Positions 16,886-26,175 of a DNA stretch of 30,530 nucleotides are shown here, piece after piece. Below the pieces are notes generated by a model. It worked only from the letters and a program-made list of their open reading frames with translations. It ran no database searches and was not told the DNA's origin. The position numbers and the translations under genes were made by a program. Source of the DNA: Apopatocola sp963628785 (lineage in GTDB: Bacteria; Bacillota; Clostridia; Oscillospirales; Oscillospiraceae); assembly GCA_963628785.1 (NCBI GenBank), contig CAVGGQ010000016.1, forward strand, positions 1 to 30,530. Reading direction: 5' to 3'. Each line of letters starts with the position of its first letter. Positions within the stretch are counted from its first letter, which is position 1.

Positions 16886-16982
16886 TTCTTCAAACAAGAC
16901 CTGCCTTATTTACCGGCCGCCAAGAGCTTTCCTCAAGATGGGAAGCCCTTGAAGCAGCAATATCTCATTCAGGAGGAAAACC

Positions 16983-17855
16983 ATGTTTTCAACCACCGTT
17001 GTGCTCAACGCTTTGGAGCTTGGATTTATTTATTCGCTCGTGGCGCTGGCGCTGATGCTCTCGTTCCGGATCTTGAATATTGCGGATATGACGACCGACG
17101 GCTCGTTCACGCTCGGGTGCGCCGTCTCCGCTACCGTGGTGCTCGCGGGGCATCCGATTCTCGCGCTGCCCGCCGCCATGCTCGCGGGCGCGGCCGCCGG
17201 GTACATCACCGCGCTGCTGCAGACACGCTTTCGCATCCCGTCCATTCTCGCGGGCATCATCACGAACACCGGTCTTTACACCGTGAACCTCGCGGCGATG
17301 GGTTTTTCCTCCAACCTCAACATTCTCAAGGCCGACACGGTCTTCACGCTCCTCAAGCCCTCGCTCGGGACCTTCTATCGTCTTGTGCCGAGCGTGCTCA
17401 TTGCCGTGGCCGCCGCGGCGCTGCTCGTCGTGTTCCTCAAAACGCGCCTCGGCCTTTCCATCCGCGCCACGGGCGATAACCCCGACATGGTGCGCACAAG
17501 CTCCATCAACACGAACTTCACGATCACCGTGGGCCTGTGCATCGCGAACGCCCTCACATCGCTCTCCGGCGCGCTCCTCGCGCTGTACCAGAAGACCTCC
17601 GACATCAACCTCGGCACGGGCATGGTCATCATCGGCCTCGCCTCGCTCATCATCGGCGAAGGCCTCTTCTCCCGCGGGAAGCTGTGGATGAAGGCCGCCG
17701 GTGCGATCGTCGGCTCGGTGCTTTACCGCTTCATCATCGCGCTCGCGCTGCGGCTCGATCTGCCGAGCGAGTGTCTCAAGCTCATCTCCGCCGTCATCGT
17801 GGCGCTCGCCATCGGTCTTCCGGCGCTGAAGAAAGGGAGGGAAAAGGCATGCTGA
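16983..17855 (+). CDS. trpY: ABC transporter permease, TrpY type
   Basis: A 290-residue integral membrane protein of the branched-chain-type permease family (BPD_transp_2). It has about eight hydrophobic segments, beginning with LNALELGFIYSLVALALMLSF, and the family motif IADMTTDGSFTLGCAVSA early on. The sequence LGLSIRATGDNPDMVRTSSINTN in the middle is the usual coupling region to the ATPase. AGGAGG lies 8 nt before the ATG. The 97 nt after trpX hold no clear terminator, so it is in the same transcript. It overlaps the ATPase gene by 7 nt. Confidence 0.88.
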   Translation: MFSTTVVLNALELGFIYSLVALALMLSFRILNIADMTTDGSFTLGCAVSATVVLAGHPILALPAAMLAGAAAGYITALLQTRFRIPSILAGIITNTGLYTVNLAAMGFSSNLNILKADTVFTLLKPSLGTFYRLVPSVLIAVAAAALLVVFLKTRLGLSIRATGDNPDMVRTSSINTNFTITVGLCIANALTSLSGALLALYQKTSDINLGTGMVIIGLASLIIGEGLFSRGKLWMKAAGAIVGSVLYRFIIALALRLDLPSECLKLISAVIVALAIGLPALKKGREKAC

Positions 17856-18643
17856 CGCTCATGGGCATCAAGAAAACATTCGCCCCCGGCACGGTCAACG
17901 AAAAGACCGCGCTCGACGGCATTGATCTGCATCTGGCGCACGGCGATTTCGTCACCGTGCTCGGCTCAAACGGCGCGGGAAAGAGCACGCTCTTCTCCGT
18001 TATCGCGGGCAGCACCGCCCCGACCGCCGGAACGGTCGTCCTCGACGGGCGCGACATCACGGCGCTCCCCGACTACAAGCGCAGCAAATTCATCGGCCGC
18101 CTCTTCCAGGATCCGCTCAAGGGCACCGCGCCGAACATGACGATCGAAGAGAACCTCGCCCTCGCGTTCCTGCGCTCCTCGGAGAAAACGAGCATGTTCT
18201 CCATGGTGAGCGCCGCCGACCGCAAGAAGTTCCGTGACCAGCTCGTGCGCCTCGGCCTTGGGCTCGAAGACCGCATGAGCAGCCCGGTCGGTCTTCTCTC
18301 CGGCGGACAGCGTCAGGCGCTCACGCTCCTCATGGCAACGCTCGTGACGCCGAAACTGCTCCTCCTTGACGAGCACACCGCCGCCCTCGACCCCGCCACC
18401 GCGGAAAAAGTCCTCGAGCTCACGCAGACCATCGTCGCGGAGAACAGCATCACCTGCATGATGATCACCCACGACATCACCGCCGCCCTCCGCCTCGGCA
18501 ACCGCACCGTCATCATGAACGCCGGCAAGATCGCCGGCGAACTCTCCGGTGCCGACCGCAAAGACATGACCGAAGAACAGCTCCTGGAAGTCTTCCGCCG
18601 CTTCCGCCTGAACGACGACCGCCTCCTCTTCCGGGAAGAGTAA
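17849..18643 (+). CDS. trpZ: ABC transporter ATP-binding protein, TrpZ type
   Basis: The 264-residue ATPase has Walker A GSNGAGKST (about residues 39-47), a Q-loop in IGRLFQDPLKGTAPNMTIEENL, the ABC signature LSGGQRQALTLL, Walker B LLLLDEHTAALDP, and the H-loop MMITHDITAALRLGNRTVIM. The phrase DPLKGTAPNMTIEENLALA is characteristic of the ATPases that accompany this class of receptor. The start is the ATG at 17849, with GGGAGG upstream inside trpY; longer in-frame versions reach back through trpY and are not credible. Confidence 0.92.
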   Translation: MLTLMGIKKTFAPGTVNEKTALDGIDLHLAHGDFVTVLGSNGAGKSTLFSVIAGSTAPTAGTVVLDGRDITALPDYKRSKFIGRLFQDPLKGTAPNMTIEENLALAFLRSSEKTSMFSMVSAADRKKFRDQLVRLGLGLEDRMSSPVGLLSGGQRQALTLLMATLVTPKLLLLDEHTAALDPATAEKVLELTQTIVAENSITCMMITHDITAALRLGNRTVIMNAGKIAGELSGADRKDMTEEQLLEVFRRFRLNDDRLLFREE

Positions 18644-18655
18644 CTCTCCCCCGCT

Positions 18656-18687
18656 TATTGTTCAATTTTCGCTATTCGCCATTCACT
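18656..18687 (+). repeat. TTCACTATTC-type dispersed repeat, copy 1 (diverged)
   Basis: TTGTTCAATTTTCGCTATTC followed by GCCATTCACTCC. It resembles the tandem heptamer-like words TATTCACTATTCA found at 22732 and, inverted, at 29977. It lies just after trpZ and before its terminator. Confidence 0.45.
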
Positions 18688-18736
18688 CCCGCCGCAGGAT
18701 CCGCTCAAACGGGCCGCCCTGCGGCGGGTGTCTTTT
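18688..18736 (+). terminator. Terminator of the trpXYZ operon
   Basis: CCCGCCGCAGG (18688-18698) pairs perfectly with CCTGCGGCGGG (18718-18728) across a 19-nt loop and is followed by TGTCTTTTT. It separates the transporter operon from the next cassette. Confidence 0.85.
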
Positions 18737-18775
18737 TACGTCCGGAAATTTTTACCGAAATTGCAAAAATAATGC

Positions 18776-18804
18776 TTGACAAAATGTAAATTCTGTTGTA
18801 GAGT
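18776..18804 (+). promoter_or_regulatory. Promoter of the helicase cassette
   Basis: A perfect TTGACA (18776-18781) is followed after 17 nt by TAGAGT (18799-18804, four of six consensus bases). TAAAAT at 18804-18809 is a better -10 by sequence but would need 22-nt spacing. The surrounding sequence is A/T-rich. The leader to the first gene would be about 110 nt. Confidence 0.6.
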
Positions 18805-18818
18805 AAAATTGTGTTTTT

Positions 18819-18883
18819 GTTTGGCTATTTTATTGGCGAGATGCCAAACTTACATTCACCGCTGCTCAATAGGTTGCCGCAGC
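18819..18883 (+). other. Structured leader with two stem-loops
   Basis: GTTTGGC (18819-18825) pairs with GCCAAAC (18843-18849), and GCTGC (18861-18865) pairs with GCAGC (18879-18883). Neither has a T-tract, so they are not terminators. They fill most of the leader between the promoter and the small coiled-coil gene, and no known riboswitch motif was recognised. Confidence 0.4.
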
Positions 18884-18919
18884 AAAAGCCGAAAAATCGA
18901 ATAGTGAGGGAATTATCGG

Positions 18920-19285
18920 ATGAATGAAGAACTTCTCGATCGGATCTCAGAACTTGAATCCCGCGTGAGCAAACTCGAAGCATCTCTGGGCTCACTTTCG
19001 GATCAGCGATCCAACCAGCCTGTTTCCTCTCCCTCCCCTGCCGTCTCCACGACGGAGTTGTCTGTTGACGGAAAGTTGCTCCCCGAATATCTTGCCGATC
19101 TCGGCTTGGATATTGAGGTTGTTGACAAGCGAGCTGCAGGCGGCGGACTTTGGGTCTTCGGCGATAATGCGGCCGATATGACCGAAGCCGTCAACCGTGC
19201 GCAAAACGCTTTCCACATCAGTTTCACCTATTCGAAGAAGGGCTCAAGAACAACGAACCACAAAAGCGGCTATTTCGCCAAGTAA
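18920..19285 (+). CDS. Small coiled-coil protein with C-terminal DKR-GLW module (cassette gene 1)
   Basis: A 121-residue protein without a signal peptide or membrane segment. Residues 1-28 form a short heptad coiled coil (LLDRISELESRVSKLEASLG); 29-48 is a Ser/Pro linker. Residues about 49-121 are a compact module with LLPEYLADLGLDIEVVDKR, GGGLWVFG, ISFTYSKKGSRTTNHKSGYF. The same module ends the large coiled-coil protein two genes on (shared YL..LG, DKR, G.LW, T, SGY). The pattern DxR..GG.LWV.G followed by F.F...G.RAT resembles a short domain I have seen attached to helicases and nucleases, but I cannot name it. GAGGG lies 9 nt before the ATG. It is first in the cassette ahead of the helicase. 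Confidence 0.8.
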   Translation: MNEELLDRISELESRVSKLEASLGSLSDQRSNQPVSSPSPAVSTTELSVDGKLLPEYLADLGLDIEVVDKRAAGGGLWVFGDNAADMTEAVNRAQNAFHISFTYSKKGSRTTNHKSGYFAK

Positions 19286-19315
19286 CACCGGACATTTGAC
19301 CCACAATTGATCCTT

Positions 19316-19343
19316 GCGGAAGAGAGTCTCGGCTCTCTTCCGC
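19316..19343 (+). other. Strong intercistronic hairpin without T-tract
   Basis: GCGGAAGAGAG (19316-19326) pairs perfectly with CTCTCTTCCGC (19333-19343) around a 6-nt loop and is followed by ACATTATT, not a T-run. It lies between the first gene and the helicase gene. It could stabilise the upstream message or be a processing site or partial terminator that lowers helicase expression. Confidence 0.6.
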
Positions 19344-19389
19344 ACATTATTCCGATCATGCGGTGAAAATCCGTAAGGAGCTTGATGAA

Positions 19390-21813
19390 ATGGATATAGA
19401 AATTCTCGACTCTCTGCTGGAGCAGATCAAAAGCGGGAAGCTGAGTAAGGAAACGGTTTCCAAAATCACTGCGGAACTTAATAATATAGGAAAACTTTCC
19501 GAACAAGGAAACTCCGTTCAGGCCTATTTGCGCTCCCGCAACGGAAAGAAAATTCAAAACGCCGACCATATATGGAAGTTTCGGCTCACAGACGGTGACC
19601 GAATATTATATACATACAGCAAGTATCTTCCGGCAATCTATGAACACAAGGGAGACGCTCTCGTTCTGCTTCGGTATGCCAAGCACGACGATCAGATCCT
19701 GACTGCGCAAAACCGCAGTTTCCATACGGAAGCCGCTTCCACAAATATACGGCAAATAAGCGCTGCTCCGGCAGCCGATCAGGATCCCGGTTTCGTTCCG
19801 GAAATCGACAGCGAGGATATGCGCATAATCGCGGAGGTCATGGGTCCCGAATTCCGGCATACGATTTATGTCGTCAATGACAATGACCTTGCCTCTCTTT
19901 CCGAACAGGATCTGGACAAGCGCCCGCTTTTATCGGAAATACAAGCGGACATCGTTACCGGTTTTTGCTTAGAGCCGACTCCGACTCTGATTTTAGGCGG
20001 GGCCGGAAGCGGCAAGACGCTCATGGCCGTGCACATTCTCAATGATTTTCCCGGCGATTCCGCAAGCGAAAACCGCAACATATATTTTACGCAGTCTCGT
20101 GAGCTGCGGCTGGCCGTCACCGCTTGGTACAAGCAGATCTCCGAGCCGGAAAAATCGGTCCCGGCTTTTCGGGAGATCAATGACTTTTGCTGGGAAGCGC
20201 TGGAAGCGAACCGAATTCCCGTACAGCAGATCCTTTCCTATTCCACTTTTTTCGAGGCTTTTTTTCAAAACTGTGTGTCCAAGGCAGATAAGAGTGTACT
20301 GGAAAAGAACGGCATCGACCGTTTGGCGGTTTGGACGGAGATCCGCGGCGTCATAAAAGGGCAGCTAAACCACGACTGGCAGCCGTATGCTCCGAATTTG
20401 GCCGACATGGGGAAAGACACCTATATTCATCTCCCCGCCGAATGCAGCACATTGGATCTCCAGCAGCGCGAACTTGTTTGGAACATTTACGAGCAATATC
20501 GCGCTTTTCTTCAGCGCGGGCATTATCTCGACGATAACGATTTGGCGCGAGAAACTCTCCGGTTGCTGACGGAGAAGCGAGACTCCGTGAAAAAATACGA
20601 TCTCATAGTCGTCGACGAGGTGCAGGACTACACCGAGGTACAGATCTGTCTGCTCTCCCATCTTGCGAACACCCGCGATCGCATTGTGTTTGCGGGAGAT
20701 GCCAATCAGAATGTCAATCCTTCCCTGTTTCAGGAGGAAAAGCTGCAGCGGCTTTTCTTTGACGGAAAGAAAACAAAATTAAAAACCGTATCATTGACTG
20801 GAAATTATCGCTGTCCGAGGCAAACCGTCGATGTTGCGAACGCTTTGTCTGCGATGCGTCGGGAATGTATTGCCAAAGGAAAAGACGAACGAGAGCAGGA
20901 CGAAACTTCGCTGCGGGACGGGACCGAGCCGTACCGTTTGGTGTACTCCGAAGAGAATATGAAAAGCCTCGCGGCGGAAATGATGAAATTCCCTGGAACG
21001 GCTTTTCTGGTACCGGATGAGATGACCAAGAACGAAGTGATCGAAAGATTTATCGGAAAAGAGGAGTACGAGCGAGCCGGTACCCCGTTTGTGCACACCG
21101 TGGCAGAGGTCAAGGGGATGGAATACACCTATGTCGTCTGCTGCAATTTATTCGGAAGGCATATCGATAAATGGAACGAGATGCTCTCGCCGGAGCACAG
21201 AAAGAAGCAGACCGGAGAGCGGTTTTACTTCAACCTTCCGTATGCGGCCATGACAAGGACGCGGCAGCACCTGTGCTTTGCAGATGAAAAGCTGCAGGAT
21301 ACGGTCGAGGAAAGATTAAAGCTCCGGCGAATCGGCAAATTTGATGCCGATCGATTGTACTTCCGTACGCTCAACAGTGAAAGTTCCGGCTGGGAACAGG
21401 ATGCCAGGAATTACGAGCGAAGCGGTATGTATGAGGAAGCCATTGCCTACTATAAAAAGGCTGGGGCCGGGTTCACGCATATTCGCCGCTGTGAGGCAAA
21501 GCTTCATGCCGAGGAAGGCAGCTTTCCGGCAGCTGTCCGCTCGGCCTTTGCTGCCGAAGATGAAGATACCATTCGAGAATGTGCCGGCCGGTTGAGCACA
21601 TCATCGCCGGAATACGAACTTGCTCAGGCGCTTTTCGGCCAAACCGACGGCACACAAAAGGTAAGTCAACTCATTGAGACGATATTTTCCGAAGGTTTTT
21701 CGGAGCAGGAAAAGGCCGCGGTATGTCTGTTCTGCGCGAGGCATATGGATGTGCGGTTAAACCGCACCTTAGACGAAATCGACAGTCTGCTCACCGCATG
21801 GAATGAAGGATAA
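19390..21813 (+). CDS. SF1 (UvrD/Rep-like) helicase with RelE-like N-terminus and TPR-like C-terminus (cassette gene 2)
   Basis: A 807-residue ATP-dependent helicase. All SF1 motifs are present: Walker A GGAGSGKT (203-210), motif II DEVQD (409-413), motif III GDANQ (436-440), motif IV NYRCP (472-476), motif V VKGMEY (574-579), motif VI YAAMTRTRQ (618-626). Residues about 40-102 resemble the RelE/ParE toxin fold (WKFRLTDGDRILY, then LLRYAKHDDQ). After the helicase core, ERSGMYEEAIAYYKKAG and following helices look like TPR repeats up to the C-terminus. The ATG at 19390 is chosen because AAGGAG lies 9 nt upstream; a GTG at 19363 is in frame but has no site. No nuclease motif was seen. It is followed by the large coiled-coil gene after 23 nt. 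The substrate is unknown. Confidence 0.9.
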   Translation: MDIEILDSLLEQIKSGKLSKETVSKITAELNNIGKLSEQGNSVQAYLRSRNGKKIQNADHIWKFRLTDGDRILYTYSKYLPAIYEHKGDALVLLRYAKHDDQILTAQNRSFHTEAASTNIRQISAAPAADQDPGFVPEIDSEDMRIIAEVMGPEFRHTIYVVNDNDLASLSEQDLDKRPLLSEIQADIVTGFCLEPTPTLILGGAGSGKTLMAVHILNDFPGDSASENRNIYFTQSRELRLAVTAWYKQISEPEKSVPAFREINDFCWEALEANRIPVQQILSYSTFFEAFFQNCVSKADKSVLEKNGIDRLAVWTEIRGVIKGQLNHDWQPYAPNLADMGKDTYIHLPAECSTLDLQQRELVWNIYEQYRAFLQRGHYLDDNDLARETLRLLTEKRDSVKKYDLIVVDEVQDYTEVQICLLSHLANTRDRIVFAGDANQNVNPSLFQEEKLQRLFFDGKKTKLKTVSLTGNYRCPRQTVDVANALSAMRRECIAKGKDEREQDETSLRDGTEPYRLVYSEENMKSLAAEMMKFPGTAFLVPDEMTKNEVIERFIGKEEYERAGTPFVHTVAEVKGMEYTYVVCCNLFGRHIDKWNEMLSPEHRKKQTGERFYFNLPYAAMTRTRQHLCFADEKLQDTVEERLKLRRIGKFDADRLYFRTLNSESSGWEQDARNYERSGMYEEAIAYYKKAGAGFTHIRRCEAKLHAEEGSFPAAVRSAFAAEDEDTIRECAGRLSTSSPEYELAQALFGQTDGTQKVSQLIETIFSEGFSEQEKAAVCLFCARHMDVRLNRTLDEIDSLLTAWNEG

Positions 21814-21836
21814 GGATAAGGAAGGAGAAATTCTGT

Positions 21837-22724
21837 ATGTCGGAACTTCAAATGGTCGAGGGATATGAGGAAATGCAGGCATCCGTAGAGCGCGTATATG
21901 AAGAGATGCGTTCCGTCGGCGATGCTCTGAGCAAAGTGAAGAGCAGTATCGAAGCATCTCAACAGAGCCAAAAGGCTATGGATGATCTATTATCCGGAAG
22001 TGAGCGCAAGGCAGGCACGATCGAGCAAAGCCTTACAAAAAGCGAGGGCAGAGCGCAGAACATAGAGAAGAGCCTGTCGAAAAGCGACGAGCAGAATCAG
22101 AAAGTCTCGCAGAATCTCCGGAAAAGCGAAAGCCGCGCGAAGGTCCTCACTCAGCAGCTGTCCGATATCGAATCGAAGCTTCGAAATATCCTTGCATCGC
22201 AGGAGCAGATCCGGGAAAAGCAGACTGCATTTGAAGCCGCCATGTCAAATTTGGAAAGTCGGCTGAATGATGTGCAAAATCGGGTTTGGGGAAAAGAGTC
22301 CGTATTTGAAACGGCCATATCCGATCTGGAAAGCAGACTGAATGCGGCGCAGCACCGGATGCAGTCGAAACAATCTGCGTTGGAGTCTGCCATGTCCGAT
22401 TTGGAAAGCAGGCTGAATGATGTGCAAAATCGGATGCAGGCATATAGTACCGATGCGGATGAAGATGACGAGGATGCCGACGGGTTGGAAGCTCCGGACG
22501 AAGACATGTCACTGGTCGACTATCTGCAAAGTTTGGGTATGTCGGTAAACGACAAACGGCCCAAAGGAAAATTATGGTTCTGGGATGCAAACGAGGACGA
22601 AGAATACATGGCAAGCGTTGCCAAGGCCGCGAAGCACTACTACAGAGCGAATTTCCAGCAGCCGTATTATAGGCAGCCGGCGGCGACGAATTATCAGTCC
22701 GGTTACTGGCTGGAAGAAGATTGA
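21837..22724 (+). CDS. Large coiled-coil protein with C-terminal DKR-GLW module (cassette gene 3)
   Basis: A 295-residue, mostly helical protein with no membrane segment. Residues about 1-205 are a long coiled coil. Within it, 14-residue repeats at about 68-109 (KSEGRAQNIEKSLS, KSDEQNQKVSQNLR, KSESRAKVLTQQLS) are followed by three 25-residue repeats at 132-200 around LESRLNDVQNRM. An acidic linker (205-222; DADEDDEDADG) leads to the C-terminal module with LVDYLQSLGMSVNDKR, GKLWFWD and YQSGYW, homologous by eye to the end of cassette gene 1. AAGGAG lies 9 nt before the ATG. It is the last gene before the convergent clpB terminator. The shared module suggests a common partner with gene 1. The function is unknown. 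Confidence 0.85.
   Translation: MSELQMVEGYEEMQASVERVYEEMRSVGDALSKVKSSIEASQQSQKAMDDLLSGSERKAGTIEQSLTKSEGRAQNIEKSLSKSDEQNQKVSQNLRKSESRAKVLTQQLSDIESKLRNILASQEQIREKQTAFEAAMSNLESRLNDVQNRVWGKESVFETAISDLESRLNAAQHRMQSKQSALESAMSDLESRLNDVQNRMQAYSTDADEDDEDADGLEAPDEDMSLVDYLQSLGMSVNDKRPKGKLWFWDANEDEEYMASVAKAAKHYYRANFQQPYYRQPAATNYQSGYWLEED
22230..22436 (+). repeat. Three 75-bp tandem repeats inside the coiled-coil gene
   Basis: Units begin near 22230, 22305 and 22380 and encode F/LExAxSxLESRLNxxQxRx. The first and third share long identical DNA stretches, such as GGCTGAATGATGTGCAAAAT, which indicates recent duplication or recombination and room for length variation between strains. Confidence 0.75.
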
Positions 22725-22731
22725 CCAAAGC

Positions 22732-22765
22732 ATTCTTCACTATTCAATATTCACTATTCATTAAT
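22732..22765 (+). repeat. TTCACTATTC-type dispersed repeat, copy 2
   Basis: ATTCTTCACTATTCAATATT followed by CACTATTCATTAAT, directly after the cassette. It matches the inverted copy at 29977-30006 (reverse complement TTCATTATTCACCATTCACT) and more weakly 18656-18687. Confidence 0.6.
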
Positions 22766-22776
22766 ACCGACAGAAA

Positions 22777-22813
22777 AATATCCGGCCCGGGTGATCGACT
22801 CGGGTCGGATATT
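22777..22813 (-). terminator. Convergent terminator between the helicase cassette and clpB
   Basis: AATATCCGGCCCGGG (22777-22791) pairs with CTCGGGTCGGATATT (22799-22813) with two G-T type pairs and a 7-nt loop. Read on the minus strand it is followed by TTTTTCTG, so it terminates clpB best. On the plus strand GGATTTTATGG follows, a poorer tail. Confidence 0.8.
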
Positions 22814-22836
22814 GGATTTTATGGGGTATTCGTTTT

Positions 22837-25416
<2,580 letters not shown>

Positions 25417-25440
25417 ATAACTTCCTCCTTCAAAAAAGGA

Positions 25441-26085
25441 TCAAATTAAAACTGCGGCGCGGCGCATTTGGGTGAACCATTCGCTCTCCACGGCGCGAGC
25501 GTCGATCTCGCCGCTCACATAGCCTTTCATCAGGCGGTCGAAGAGCTGGATGTAGCCGCTGATGGCTCCGGCGAGCTCGGCGGCGGTGCAGTCCCGGGAG
25601 GGCGCGGCGATGGAGCGGACAAACTTGCCGTCATAGAGGGCATACTCGCGTTCCGTGCCGGCCGGCAGGTGCGTGTCCTCGATGCGCTTCCACAGGCGGA
25701 AAAACTCCGTCATCACGTGGATGAGCGCTTCGGACTGCGTGCGGAAGAGCACCGTCAGCTCGCCGATGGAGTTCTCGTCGCCGTCGTGCAGCTCCACCTC
25801 ATACTTGACCGTCGGGCGGTATTTGTACTGCAGAGAGCTTTTGAGCGACATCGTGCTGCTGTTCGGCGAGAAAAACGGCACGAGCTCGCGCGAGGAAGTG
25901 CCGAGGAGCTGTTCCATCGCGGTGAATATATCGTTGATGCGCCGCTCGGGCGTCGTGTAGTTCACATACTCGGCCAGGATCTGGTTGATGAGATTCGACC
26001 GGCTCGTCCCGAGCCGATGCGCCATCGCATCCACCTCGCGCACGACCTCGTCGTTGAGCATCAGGCTGTATAATGTTTTCTTCAA
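25441..26085 (-). CDS. Ribbon-helix-helix domain protein upstream of clpB
   Basis: A 214-residue protein. Residues 1-45 (KKTLYSLMLNDEVVREVDAMAHRLGTSRSNLINQILAEYV) read as a ribbon-helix-helix DNA-binding domain: one beta strand, then two helices with the usual GTSRSNLI turn. The remaining 170 residues contain strands (YKYRPTVKYEVEL, IGELTVLFRT) and helices and match no family I recognise. The start is TTG at 26085, with AAGGAG 10 nt upstream, directly after the CtsR operator. It is co-transcribed with clpB, which suggests a stress-linked regulator, possibly autoregulatory; its target sites are unknown. Confidence 0.8.
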   Translation of the reverse strand: MKKTLYSLMLNDEVVREVDAMAHRLGTSRSNLINQILAEYVNYTTPERRINDIFTAMEQLLGTSSRELVPFFSPNSSTMSLKSSLQYKYRPTVKYEVELHDGDENSIGELTVLFRTQSEALIHVMTEFFRLWKRIEDTHLPAGTEREYALYDGKFVRSIAAPSRDCTAAELAGAISGYIQLFDRLMKGYVSGEIDARAVESEWFTQMRRAAVLI

Positions 26086-26099
26086 AGAGGATCATCTCC

Positions 26100-26116
26100 T
26101 TTGACCTTTTCTGACC
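26100..26116 (-). promoter_or_regulatory. CtsR operator
   Basis: On the minus strand the site reads GGTCAGA-AAA-GGTCAAA: two direct heptads separated by 3 nt, one mismatch from the published CtsR consensus (A/G)GTCAAANAN(A/G)GTCAAA. It lies a few bases after the predicted transcription start and abuts the ribosome binding site of the RHH gene. CtsR would repress the RHH-clpB operon until heat or protein stress. Confidence 0.8.
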
Positions 26117-26126
26117 TTACGAGCAC

Positions 26127-26154
26127 AGTATAGCACATCAAAAACTTTTGTCAA
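26127..26154 (-). promoter_or_regulatory. Promoter of the RHH-clpB operon
   Basis: On the minus strand TTGACA (26149-26154) and TATACT (26127-26132) are 16 nt apart, with TGC directly before the -10 box (extended -10). The start of transcription would be near 26120, placing the CtsR operator at about +4 to +20. Confidence 0.8.
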
Positions 26155-26175
26155 TGGTTTTATATAAGTTTTTTC

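Noticed and set aside
15800..16897. Minus-strand frame opposite trpX
   Set aside because: Gly/Val/His-rich shadow of the lipoprotein gene with no ribosome binding site or recognisable domain.
19390..21813. Assignment of the helicase as UvrD, PcrA or Rep
   Set aside because: SF1 motifs fit, but the N-terminal RelE-like and C-terminal TPR-like regions and the operon context do not match the housekeeping enzymes.
22777..22820. Terminator chiefly for the helicase cassette
   Set aside because: The T-run follows the stem only on the minus strand, so it serves clpB better; plus-strand termination remains possible.
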